Made by a program: the position numbers and the translations under genes. Shown here in pieces: positions 26,254-33,934 of a DNA stretch of 64,000 bases. The notes beneath the pieces were generated by a model. The model was given only the letters and a program-made list of their open reading frames with translations, was not told the origin of the DNA and did not search any database. The DNA is taken from assembly GCA_910579735.1 (NCBI GenBank), contig CAJTUZ010000019.1:1-64000 (forward strand). Reading direction: 5' to 3'. This stretch comes from an uncultured Lachnospiraceae bacterium (lineage in GTDB: Bacteria > Bacillota > Clostridia > Lachnospirales > Lachnospiraceae). Position 1 is the first letter of the stretch. Each line of letters starts with the position of its first letter.

Positions 26254-28125
26254 ATGAAAAAGGCAGAAAAAGAGCAGGAATTGACATATAGAAGACGTTT
26301 TGAACGGCACATGGAGGAATTGCGGTGGCTCTACATGGAATTGTATGACAACAGTTCCATGTATGCGGAATTATGCGATCACCTATACAGTTTTTATCTG
26401 GAAAGGAAACCCGGCCTGAAGTCGCTTGATAAGAAGCGGGAAGAACATGCCGGCTGGTATAAGAAGAATGATATGCTCGGCATGATGCTCTATATTGATA
26501 ACTTTGCAGGAAATTTACAGGGCGTAAAGGATAAATTAGACTATCTGAAAAAATGTAATGTCAACTATATTCATCTGATGCCCTTTCTGGATACGCCAAA
26601 AGGACGGTCGGATGGCGGATACGCAGTAGCCGATTTCCGGAAAGTGCAGCCGGAACTCGGCACAATGGAAGATTTGGAAAAACTGACAGCTGCCTGCCGT
26701 AAAGAGGGTATCAGTGTCTGTATGGATTTTGTCATGAACCATACTTCGGAAGACCATGAGTGGGCCAGGAGAGCCAGACAGGGAGAGGGCGAATATATGA
26801 GCCGCTATTTCTTTTTTGACAATGATGCGGTCCCTGCCGAATATGAAAAAACGGTTCCGCAGGTGTTTCCGACAACCGCACCGGGCAACTTCACATGGCT
26901 TCCGGAAATCTCGCATTATGTGATGACCTCTTTTTATCCGTACCAGTGGGACCTGAATTATCAGAATCCTAGAGTCTTTAATGAGATGATGTATAATTTC
27001 CTGTTTCTGGCCAATAAAGGAATCGATATCATGCGCATCGATGCGGTTCCCTACATCTGGAAAGAACTGCATACACAATGCAGGAACTTAAAGCAGGTGC
27101 ATACGATCGTGCGTATGGTGCGCATGATCTGTGAGATCGTCTGTCCGGGAGTGCTGCTGCTTGGAGAAGTGGTGATGGAGCCGCAGAAAGTCGTGCCGTA
27201 TTTCGGCACGCTGGATAAGCCGGAGTGCCATATGCTCTATAATGTAACGACAATGGCGACAACATGGCATAGCGTTGCCACAAGGGATGTCAGTTTATTA
27301 AAAAAACAACTTGATATTGTCAGTGCGCTGCCAAAGGAATATGTCTTCTTAAATTATCTGCGCTGTCACGATGATATCGGCTGGGGACTGGATTATGAGA
27401 CACTGCGTCTGGGCGGTATGGAAGAACGGGCACACAAGCAGTATTTGAATGATTATTTCCGTGGAATTGCAGGAGAAAGCAACAGTGCGGGAGAACTTTA
27501 CAATGCCGATCCGGTGACGGGAGACGCACGCTTTTGCGCAACGACGGCATCTATGTGCGGCATCGAGAAAGCCTGCGCGCAGAAGGACGAAATGCTGCTG
27601 CAGAAAGCCATCCGGATGGATGTCATGCTGCATGCCTATATGTTCATGCAGTCCGGTATTCCGGTATTATACAGCGGAGACGAGATCGGACAGCTCAATG
27701 ACTATACTTATAAAGAAGACTGCAATAAAGCTGCGGATTCCCGCTATATTCACCGCGGTGCCATGAACTGGCAGGATGCCGCAAAGACGGACGATGATAA
27801 GAGCGTGCAGGGACAGATTTTTGCAAGTCTTGATAAACTGGAAAAGATCAGACAAAGCGAAAAAGTCTTTGTTTCTTATGCGGATACATGGACGATAGAA
27901 ACGGGAGATAAAGCAGTACTTGCTATCGGAAGATATTATGACAAAGAAAAGGTGATCGGTATTTTCAATTTCAGCGAATTTGAGAAACGCATCAGGTTGG
28001 AGGAAATATCGGAAGAGTGTAGTGATTTGATTACAGGACAAAAGGCAGAAGAACAGCTGTTGTCGGAAAACGGGGAAATCACCCTGCCGGCATACGGGTT
28101 TTATTATTTGAAGACGGAGCGTTAG
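26254..28125 (+). CDS. GH13_4 enzyme, amylosucrase-like
   Basis: 623 aa, close to amylosucrase (about 630). The N-terminal helical domain (FERHMEELRWLYMELYDN) is typical of subfamily GH13_4. The barrel has DFVMNHTSEDHEWA, nucleophile D263 in IMRIDAVPY, acid/base E305 in LLLGEVV, and D373 in RCHDDIGW. Such enzymes split sucrose, either transferring glucose to an alpha-glucan or hydrolysing it; sequence alone does not say which. AGGAAGGG is 9 nt before ATG 26254, and a TTG two codons earlier is too close. There is no signal peptide. It follows GH36, so it would use sucrose released from raffinose in the cytoplasm. Confidence 0.88.
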   Translation: MKKAEKEQELTYRRRFERHMEELRWLYMELYDNSSMYAELCDHLYSFYLERKPGLKSLDKKREEHAGWYKKNDMLGMMLYIDNFAGNLQGVKDKLDYLKKCNVNYIHLMPFLDTPKGRSDGGYAVADFRKVQPELGTMEDLEKLTAACRKEGISVCMDFVMNHTSEDHEWARRARQGEGEYMSRYFFFDNDAVPAEYEKTVPQVFPTTAPGNFTWLPEISHYVMTSFYPYQWDLNYQNPRVFNEMMYNFLFLANKGIDIMRIDAVPYIWKELHTQCRNLKQVHTIVRMVRMICEIVCPGVLLLGEVVMEPQKVVPYFGTLDKPECHMLYNVTTMATTWHSVATRDVSLLKKQLDIVSALPKEYVFLNYLRCHDDIGWGLDYETLRLGGMEERAHKQYLNDYFRGIAGESNSAGELYNADPVTGDARFCATTASMCGIEKACAQKDEMLLQKAIRMDVMLHAYMFMQSGIPVLYSGDEIGQLNDYTYKEDCNKAADSRYIHRGAMNWQDAAKTDDDKSVQGQIFASLDKLEKIRQSEKVFVSYADTWTIETGDKAVLAIGRYYDKEKVIGIFNFSEFEKRIRLEEISEECSDLITGQKAEEQLLSENGEITLPAYGFYYLKTER

Positions 28126-28205
28126 GAAAAACGGAGTGATTTTCATAGGTCATTTCTGCAGCAGATAATAAGGAAATACATGTATGACAAAGCCTATCGG
28201 CGTAT

Positions 28206-28229
28206 GGGGACAGCAAAAGTGCTGTCCCC
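28206..28229 (+). terminator. Hairpin ending the alpha-galactoside operon
   Basis: GGGGACAGC pairs with GCTGTCCCC around AAAAGT. The downstream T content is weak (CTCTTG), so efficiency is uncertain. Confidence 0.6.
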
Positions 28230-28253
28230 CTCTTGATTACCCATCAACAAGGA

Positions 28254-28312
28254 CAGACGGGACTGTCAATAGCGGCTTTAGCCGTTGATCTAGCTGTTGA
28301 CTGGCTCGTCTG
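28254..28312. repeat. Inverted repeat with nested hairpin
   Basis: CAGACGGGACTGTCAA (28254-28269) pairs with TTGACTGGCTCGTCTG (28297-28312) apart from an internal mismatched patch, and the loop holds AGCGGC/GCCGTT. It sits just past the 3' end of the minus gene 28319-28834 with no T-run. It may stabilise or end that transcript. Confidence 0.55.
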
Positions 28313-28318
28313 GCTTTG

Positions 28319-28834
28319 CTAAGACGCTTGATATTGTGGTAAATTCTGCAACAAAGAAAACGTGTTGTCTAAGTTCTTCCTGTGCCAATTTATCGACTTC
28401 CAACTCTCAGTCAATGCGACTAATGCTCCAACATTCAGAAAACTATATCCTGTTGCAACTGTTCCGGCGGTACGAAATTCACTCCATTTTTTTTGCTGCA
28501 CCGAGAGACGTACGGTGCCCGTATCTGTTGTGAAGGTGACTTCATAATTTAATTTGCTGACCTCGGTAATTTTTACAGGCCGGAGTGTATCATAAGGGAT
28601 TCGCAATGCAATTTCTTTCTTCGGAAACATACCTGCAAAAAAGATAGTCCGGAGGGGAAGAAAGACAATTTCTTCTTCACACAGTTGCATGATGTAATAT
28701 TCCAAAGTAAAAAAATGGGACAACTTGCTGCCTAAAGAATCGTCGGGTGCATAATTTACAACGATACAGGCATGTTCTTTGGGTTTATACCCTAATTCTT
28801 TAATGATTTTGCTGACATTTTTTTCGCTTGCCAT
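28319..28834 (-). CDS. Hypothetical cytoplasmic protein
   Basis: 171 aa, no signal peptide or membrane helix. The pattern of alternating strands (EEIVFLPLRTIFFAG, YEVTFTTDTGTVRLSVQQ) suggests a PH-like beta barrel followed by a helix, but no family is recognised. GAAAGGAG lies 12 nt before ATG. It starts a run of small minus-strand accessory genes that differ from the flanking sugar operons in lower GC. Confidence 0.6.
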   Translation of the reverse strand: MASEKNVSKIIKELGYKPKEHACIVVNYAPDDSLGSKLSHFFTLEYYIMQLCEEEIVFLPLRTIFFAGMFPKKEIALRIPYDTLRPVKITEVSKLNYEVTFTTDTGTVRLSVQQKKWSEFRTAGTVATGYSFLNVGALVALTESWKSINWHRKNLDNTFSLLQNLPQYQAS

Positions 28835-28931
28835 AGATGTATAGCTCCTTTCAAATTCTGATAAACGTTCCTATCGCCTACATTATAAATTATTTCAATC
28901 TAAAAGTAAAGTATTTATTACTATTTGACAC

Positions 28932-28970
28932 AAAAAAATTCTTGCTTATCTTTTTGATGATAAGCAAGAA
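28932..28970 (-). terminator. Terminator of the 29567-29028 operon
   Basis: On the minus strand TTCTTGCTTATC pairs with GATAAGCAAGAA around an 8-nt loop, followed by seven T. Confidence 0.85.
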
Positions 28971-29027
28971 GGCTTATTTAGGGAACGGGAATCAGGAGCA
29001 TGGGTTAAGATGCTGTTGTAGTGTACG

Positions 29028-29345
29028 TTACCTGATTTTCCTTAAAATCAATAATGCAACATCAGCCGTTAACAGAAACAGGGTATAAACTGTCTGTACT
29101 ACATTTGCCAGCCGGACGATGTTATCCATAGACCACATCAATGAATATCCCAAAATATTCAGGAGGACAAACAACATGACATAAGAGATCAGTGAAGCTG
29201 TAGCAATAAGTCCACGGCCGCGTTCATCCCGTCCCTCTTTCGAAAAATAGAAGTATATGAAAAAGCCAAAAAGCAGGAAACCAAAACCTGCATTTATTTT
29301 CATAAAAATTCTGTTGTCAAATAAACGATTCAACCATTCAACCAT
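29028..29345 (-). CDS. Small membrane protein linked to an XRE regulator
   Basis: 105 aa, three hydrophobic segments (about 15-33, 46-70, 78-102) separated by a basic/acidic loop FSKEGRDERGRG. It starts immediately after the stop of the XRE gene (TAA then ATG), so the two are translated together. This pairing of a small HTH regulator with a three- or four-helix membrane protein is common in Firmicutes; its function is unknown. Confidence 0.7.
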   Translation of the reverse strand: MVEWLNRLFDNRIFMKINAGFGFLLFGFFIYFYFSKEGRDERGRGLIATASLISYVMLFVLLNILGYSLMWSMDNIVRLANVVQTVYTLFLLTADVALLILRKIR

Positions 29346-29567
29346 TTAATGTTCCTCCTTAAAGTCAAATAAATCTTCAATCGCAACTTCAAATACTTTT
29401 GCAATACTGTATGCGAGCAGCATAGAGGGATTATAACGATTTCGTTCAAGCTGTATAATCGTTTGTCGTGATACACCCACAAGGTCGGCAAGTTCTTGCT
29501 GGCTCATTCGTTTTGTCGCTCTGTAAATGTGTATCTTGCTGTCAAAAGAATATTTCTTCTTCGCCAT
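29346..29567 (-). CDS. XRE-family transcriptional regulator
   Basis: 73 aa, essentially one helix-turn-helix: RMSQQELADLVGVSRQTIIQLERNR (helices 2 and 3 at about 21-40), ending in an acidic EDLFDFKEEH. It resembles the short YvaO/Cro-like regulators that control a neighbouring membrane protein. GGAGGGAG precedes ATG 29567; the open frame runs 54 bases further upstream, but that part is not protein-like. Confidence 0.88.
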   Translation of the reverse strand: MAKKKYSFDSKIHIYRATKRMSQQELADLVGVSRQTIIQLERNRYNPSMLLAYSIAKVFEVAIEDLFDFKEEH

Positions 29568-29782
29568 TCCATCGCTCCCTCCGCCCAAAATTATCGGTAT
29601 ATTATAACATATTTCTTTCATTTTGTCTAAGAAAGTTTATTGGATATGGGGAAGTTATCCCTTTTAGATAAGGGGAGGATTTTTCATAATCACATTTATT
29701 TCAAAGGTTTGACAGTTGAAGCATCATCATCTGCAAGGATAAGAAAGATGCGGTGGTAGAAATGACTTTGCCAAAAGGCAAT

Positions 29783-30217
29783 TTATAATGTCTTAGTAAA
29801 ACAGATAATCCTATTTGCTTCTGTAAAATTCATAACTCTATGAAAATGAAAACTATCCATATTATCTATTTCACAATCGCTGGCAAACTCATGGCAGCCC
29901 CTTTCTTTCGCCCATGTTTCACATTCGGCTAACAATTCTTTGGCATACCCTTTGTTACGACAGCCTTCCTTCACAAAAATTCCCTCTAAATATCCAACAG
30001 GACTTGTTCTTGTACCTTCTACATAATCATATCTTAATTGACATTGTGCAAAACCGACAGGCACATCATTTTCAAACTTCAAAAAAAATTGTGATTTTCC
30101 ATTCATCATAATTTCTGAAAATTCTTCAATTAGCGCACTGACAGAATGATTCTGCCACATCAATACTGCTAATTTCGCCAATATTTCTAAATCACTGTTT
30201 TCTGCCTTTTTTATCAT
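29783..30217 (-). CDS. GNAT acetyltransferase, AAC(6')-like
   Basis: 144 aa, the size of aminoglycoside 6'-N-acetyltransferases. Shared pattern with the AAC(6')-Iy/-Iaa group: VGFAQCQLRYDYVEGTRTSP, YLEGIFVKEGCRNKGYAKEL (acetyl-CoA loop), GCHEFASDCE, a shifted NMDSFHFH segment, and the NRIICFTKTL end. The reaction would be acetyl transfer from acetyl-CoA to the 6'-amine of kanamycin/tobramycin-type drugs. Resistance is inferred, not shown. It stands alone on the minus strand among small accessory genes. Confidence 0.78.
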   Translation of the reverse strand: MIKKAENSDLEILAKLAVLMWQNHSVSALIEEFSEIMMNGKSQFFLKFENDVPVGFAQCQLRYDYVEGTRTSPVGYLEGIFVKEGCRNKGYAKELLAECETWAKERGCHEFASDCEIDNMDSFHFHRVMNFTEANRIICFTKTL

Positions 30218-30420
30218 AATATGGACTCCCTTAGAAACCGGAATTCTGATAAGACTCTTTTTTTAGCATTTATTAACTGTTATATCCTTTTCTCTCATGT
30301 TACGAACTCTCATAAGGTCAAAAATATGGGAAAGAAAAACTTGTAACAAATTATAACACAATATCAATCAGGCAGGAAGAACGGATTGAAATGATTTTTG
30401 CAATCTGTTCTCAGCATACG

Positions 30421-30600
30421 CTATTCCATATATTCCTGATGGATTTCATTTGCTTTGGCCTGCACCTGCGCTGCCGACAAATGATACTTATTTCTTGTAG
30501 CATATTGCAATACAGGCTCTGTGCCCTTTACCCCGTCAAACTTCTGTTCTGCAATCAGCGTCTGACCATAATCAAACAATACCATTTTGGGTGTTTTCAT
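30421..30600 (-). pseudogene. Truncated HAD-family hydrolase
   Basis: About 59 aa remain. The start has the HAD motif I region MVLFDYGQTLI (nucleophile Asp, second Asp replaced by Gly-Gln), then about 40 residues of cap-domain type, and a stop at TAG 30421-30423. Motifs II-IV (Thr/Ser, Lys, DD) are absent, and full members are 200 aa or more. GGAGG precedes ATG 30600. The loss looks like a premature stop or deletion. Confidence 0.6.
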
Positions 30601-30752
30601 GTAATTTACCTCCACATTCAAAATATCCCTTCTGTATCAGTAATTCCAATACAAGCGCCTCTCATTCCAACATTAACTGAGTGAAGTCATCCAGTATACA
30701 ATGCCGGATAATCCCGCTTTCAGCAGCGGCAGCATTTATATGCATATGTTGT

Positions 30753-31766
30753 CTATCTCTGTTTTTGTTCGGATCTTTTTCGCAGTAATATATAAATGAT
30801 GGTCCACAAAACCGCGTGAGTAAACAGTGCCATAAATGAAGAAAACAGCGCTTTCGTTTGTCCGTTTAAAAGATCCATGACCCCGTAAAAGGTTGCGCTT
30901 GAGGGCAGTAAGTAAGAAAGTCTGAAAAGGATACTGCCGTCCGGCACTGTCAAATAGAAGAAAATAGGGGGAGCCAGGAACAAAATCATGAGGACTTTGA
31001 TGGAAGCAATCCCCGCCATCAATCCATCGGAAAAATAGCCGATGAACAATCCCATGAAAGCTGAAATATAAGCTGAGAGCAAAATAATAAACAAAAACGG
31101 CAATACTTGCTCTATTTCTATCCTTACGCAGACCAGTGCTGTTATGATAGCGGATAGAGTGCCGCCAATAAATCCCAGAAGTGTTTTCTGAATGATGTAG
31201 GATTCTGCAGTCAGGGGAAGCACCTGATTGATAAACTCGATCCCATCCTCTTTTTCGCTGATGATGTTCATGGCGTTAAACGTGCAGCCCATGAACATAG
31301 CAGCTGCCAGGGTCATTACAATCAGGAGAGAATGTAGCCAGTCGCTGTCTGACGCTGCCGCTATCATGGTTTTTGTGATGGATAACGTCTCTGCCTGATT
31401 TTCATATATCTGTGGAAGGGTGTCTGCGATCACGTGGTTCATTTCCAATTCATCCCCGGAAATAAACGTTTGTATTGTGTTTCCTGTCTGCAGAACGCCG
31501 ATCATTTGTGTGGCCGGGTCATTGACAGCTGCCTGCAGTTCATCAGGCGTTTCATATTGCGTGACGATTCCATTTGTCTGAAGCCAATCGACCGTATCGG
31601 CATCGATATGGTCTGCCCAAACGCCGAATCTGTTTTCACTTATGGACTGAAGATTTACACCGGAAAGCAGATGAATCACGATTCCGACAACAACAGGGAG
31701 TAAAAAGGTCAAAATGCACATTTTGTCACGGCGAACGCTTTTAAGCTGATATTTCAATCCTTCCAT
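30753..31766 (-). CDS. ABC-2 type permease
   Basis: 337 aa. N-terminal helix, a large extracellular loop of about 150 residues (QSISENRFGVWADHIDAD...), then five or so helices in the C-terminal half, as in ABC-2 exporters of the YhgE/CcmB-like class. It lies 3 bp after 31770-32762 and forms with it and the ATPase 32762-33610 one exporter. It is the last gene of the minus-strand operon begun by the small protein at 33759. Confidence 0.82.
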   Translation of the reverse strand: MEGLKYQLKSVRRDKMCILTFLLPVVVGIVIHLLSGVNLQSISENRFGVWADHIDADTVDWLQTNGIVTQYETPDELQAAVNDPATQMIGVLQTGNTIQTFISGDELEMNHVIADTLPQIYENQAETLSITKTMIAAASDSDWLHSLLIVMTLAAAMFMGCTFNAMNIISEKEDGIEFINQVLPLTAESYIIQKTLLGFIGGTLSAIITALVCVRIEIEQVLPFLFIILLSAYISAFMGLFIGYFSDGLMAGIASIKVLMILFLAPPIFFYLTVPDGSILFRLSYLLPSSATFYGVMDLLNGQTKALFSSFMALFTHAVLWTIIYILLRKRSEQKQR

Positions 31767-31769
31767 ATG

Positions 31770-32762
31770 CTATCCCTCCTTTGCCATTTCATGATTTAAG
31801 GTTTGCCACGAAAGCAGGAACAAGAGAATCATCGTTCCAAAACAAGTCAGATAAAACGAAACTTTTGTTATCGGAGCAGAGAAGTAGGCCCCTTTCATTG
31901 CCTCAAATAAATGATACATCGGATGATAAACGATCCAGTCCCCTTTCATGCCGGTTTGTCCTGCCAGAAATACAGGCGTCGTTACAAAAACCGCAAGTAT
32001 AAGATAAAACAGGGAAAACTGTTTAAAATCCGGCAGCCTGACTGCACAGAGAAAACCGATCAGTGCCATGATGAGTGATAAAATGCCTGCCTGCAAAAGG
32101 ACATCTGCCAGTACCCGGACAGCCTCTGCTGCACCCAAATTGATGACTGTCAACAGGAGTGTAAACACCAAATCGGAAAGCAGCAGCAACAGCAGTTTGG
32201 ATAAGATGAAGACGGGCCGGCAGACAGGGAGTATCCCATGTACCCGTATTACACCCATTTGTTTTTCCTTAAAGAGCATAGAAGCCAGTCCTAAAAATCC
32301 AACTGCCGTCAATTCAAAGAACAGAAATTCCGCAGTGATTTCCCGACGGTTTTTCATTTCCTTATTATCGGAGCCGATTCTTTCTGCGCGCCCATCTATA
32401 TTTCCATGCAGTACAGCTTCGCCCCAGGCCATGCGGTAGTGATCGGTGGTTTCCATGCCGCAGGAGAGCATATATAGCTCCGGCACAGCATGGGAAAAAT
32501 CAATGCCGACGGAGTACTGGTCGGCACAAGCTGCCTCTAAAGCCTCCCGACTGTCCAGTCTTGTAACGTATTCCCGGGCCGCCGGCAGTTTATCCTGCGG
32601 ATCATAAACAAAGACCGGATAGATTTGCTGATCTAAATTTGCATACACAAAATTGATATAGCAGGAATATAAAATTAGCGAGAGAAGAGCCAGCAGAAAA
32701 AATTTGCCGGACACCATCAGTCTAAAGTCTTTTTTCAGTAAGTGTAAGAATCCTCTCCACAT
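31770..32762 (-). CDS. ABC-2 type permease, second subunit
   Basis: 330 aa. One N-terminal helix (about 20-38), a roughly 100-residue outside loop (DQQIYPVFVYDPQDKLPAA), and five or six helices after residue 150. Its start overlaps the ATPase stop by 1 bp. Two different permeases with one ATPase fit a heteromeric exporter or a self-protection transporter. Substrate unknown. Confidence 0.82.
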   Translation of the reverse strand: MWRGFLHLLKKDFRLMVSGKFFLLALLSLILYSCYINFVYANLDQQIYPVFVYDPQDKLPAAREYVTRLDSREALEAACADQYSVGIDFSHAVPELYMLSCGMETTDHYRMAWGEAVLHGNIDGRAERIGSDNKEMKNRREITAEFLFFELTAVGFLGLASMLFKEKQMGVIRVHGILPVCRPVFILSKLLLLLLSDLVFTLLLTVINLGAAEAVRVLADVLLQAGILSLIMALIGFLCAVRLPDFKQFSLFYLILAVFVTTPVFLAGQTGMKGDWIVYHPMYHLFEAMKGAYFSAPITKVSFYLTCFGTMILLFLLSWQTLNHEMAKEG

Positions 32763-33610
32763 TAAGTCAGCCCCCTTCCCGTATATTGAATGAACATATC
32801 TTCCAATGTCGGCTCCTGCGAATGAACGCTGATAAGTTCATCGTACGCAAAAGGAATCCCTGCTTTCAGCTCCGGGACCTCAATCGTCTGTTCTTCCCGT
32901 TTGCCCTGATACAGATAATCAATGACAATGCTGCGATTCCCGTTTTTTTCTTTTAGATTTTTCGGCGTATCGAGAGCTGCGATGTTTCCGTTCGAGATAA
33001 ACGCCACTCTGTCGCAAAGCAGGTCAGCGTCCAGCATATTGTGGGTCGTTAGAAGTACCGTTGTTCCCTTTTTCCGCTCTTTTTCTATGATTTTGCGGAA
33101 AAGAACGGCTCCGGCGGGGTCAAGGCCGCTTGTCGGTTCATCCAGAAACAGGAGTCTGGGATTGTTAATCAATGCTCTCGCCATGCTGACGCGCTGGCGC
33201 ATCCCCTTTGAGTAGGACGATACCGGCTTTTTCAAAAAATCTCTCTTAAACTCCAATTCATTTAACAGTTCTTCAGCGTCCCGCCGCTGTTCCTCCGGAT
33301 AGAACGAAGCGAAGTAATACAGATTGTCGAGGGCGCTCAAATTGGTGTACAGATAGGGAAATTCAAACAAAACGCCAATCTTTTGAAAAAACGCCTGCGT
33401 ATGTGCGTTTCTCATATCATCGCCAAATAAAGATACCGTTCCGCCATAACCTCTCAATATGCCGGTCAATATCTTTTGTGTCGTGGACTTGCCGGAACCA
33501 TTCGGCCCTAAAAAGCCGAAGATTTCCCCGGCTTTTACGGAAAAGGTCAGGCCATGTAACGCCTGCTTGTCTTTCCCATAAGAAAAAGTCAGGTTCCTTA
33601 CTTCGATCAT
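32762..33610 (-). CDS. ABC exporter ATP-binding protein
   Basis: 282 aa. Walker A GPNGSGKST, Q-loop VLFEFPYLYTNLSA, signature YSKGMRQRVSMA, Walker B LLFLDEPTSGLDPAG and switch histidine TTHNM. C-terminal 60 residues are variable. Its ATG overlaps the stop of the 50-aa gene (33607-33759), giving coupled translation. With the two permeases it forms an exporter under control of the neighbouring two-component system. Confidence 0.92.
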   Translation of the reverse strand: MIEVRNLTFSYGKDKQALHGLTFSVKAGEIFGFLGPNGSGKSTTQKILTGILRGYGGTVSLFGDDMRNAHTQAFFQKIGVLFEFPYLYTNLSALDNLYYFASFYPEEQRRDAEELLNELEFKRDFLKKPVSSYSKGMRQRVSMARALINNPRLLFLDEPTSGLDPAGAVLFRKIIEKERKKGTTVLLTTHNMLDADLLCDRVAFISNGNIAALDTPKNLKEKNGNRSIVIDYLYQGKREEQTIEVPELKAGIPFAYDELISVHSQEPTLEDMFIQYTGRGLT

Positions 33611-33759
33611 TGCTCATCCCCCCATTTCTCATTCCGGTCTTTTTTCGTTTCCTGCCTGCGTCTGTTCCACCATTTCAAAAATTTAATCTTAAACGGAATG
33701 GAGACTGCCAGCAATACCAGAAGAACAATCCACCAATGCCATTCCAAACCTAACAACAT
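33607..33759 (-). CDS. 50-aa membrane protein leading the exporter operon
   Basis: Fifty residues: MLLGLEWHWWIVLLVLLAVS, then a basic tail (FKIKFLKWWNRRRQETKKD) ending KWGDEQ. One membrane helix (about 10-24) with strongly positive inside end. AAGGAGG is 9 nt before ATG 33759, and its TGA overlaps the ATPase ATG (ATGA). The strong ribosome site and overlap make it a real gene, although it is short. It could be a subunit or regulator of the exporter; no homologue is recognised. Confidence 0.8.
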   Translation of the reverse strand: MLLGLEWHWWIVLLVLLAVSIPFKIKFLKWWNRRRQETKKDRNEKWGDEQ

Positions 33760-33818
33760 AATCGTTACCTCCTTGTTTTAAAGGACTTGCCCTTTTGTTG
33801 GGATAAACTTATAAAAAT

Positions 33819-33862
33819 GTATTGAAATTGGTGTGAGATTGCTGTGAAATCAGCGTGAAATC
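33819..33862 (-). promoter_or_regulatory. Four 11-bp direct repeats, probable response-regulator box
   Basis: Read on the minus strand: GATTTCACGCT, GATTTCACAGC, AATCTCACACC, AATTTCAATAC, exactly in tandem (33862, 33851, 33840, 33829). Five bases later comes TATAAG (33813-33808) as -10. This is the layout of a PhoB/OmpR-activated promoter lacking a -35. The regulator at 35008-35676 is the obvious candidate, and the 33759-30753 exporter operon is the target. Confidence 0.8.
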
Positions 33863-33871
33863 GCTTTTTGA

Positions 33872-33917
33872 CACAAAAAAGAAAAGCTCCTATTTCTTTT
33901 CAGAAATCAAAGCCTTT
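33872..33917 (-). terminator. Terminator of the two-component genes
   Basis: Read on the minus strand: AAAGGCT pairs with AGCTTTT, with an inner stem ATTTC/GAAAT, then CTTTTTTGTG. It isolates the kinase gene from the exporter operon downstream. Confidence 0.75.
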
Positions 33918-33934
33918 CCGCAAGGACCGGATTT

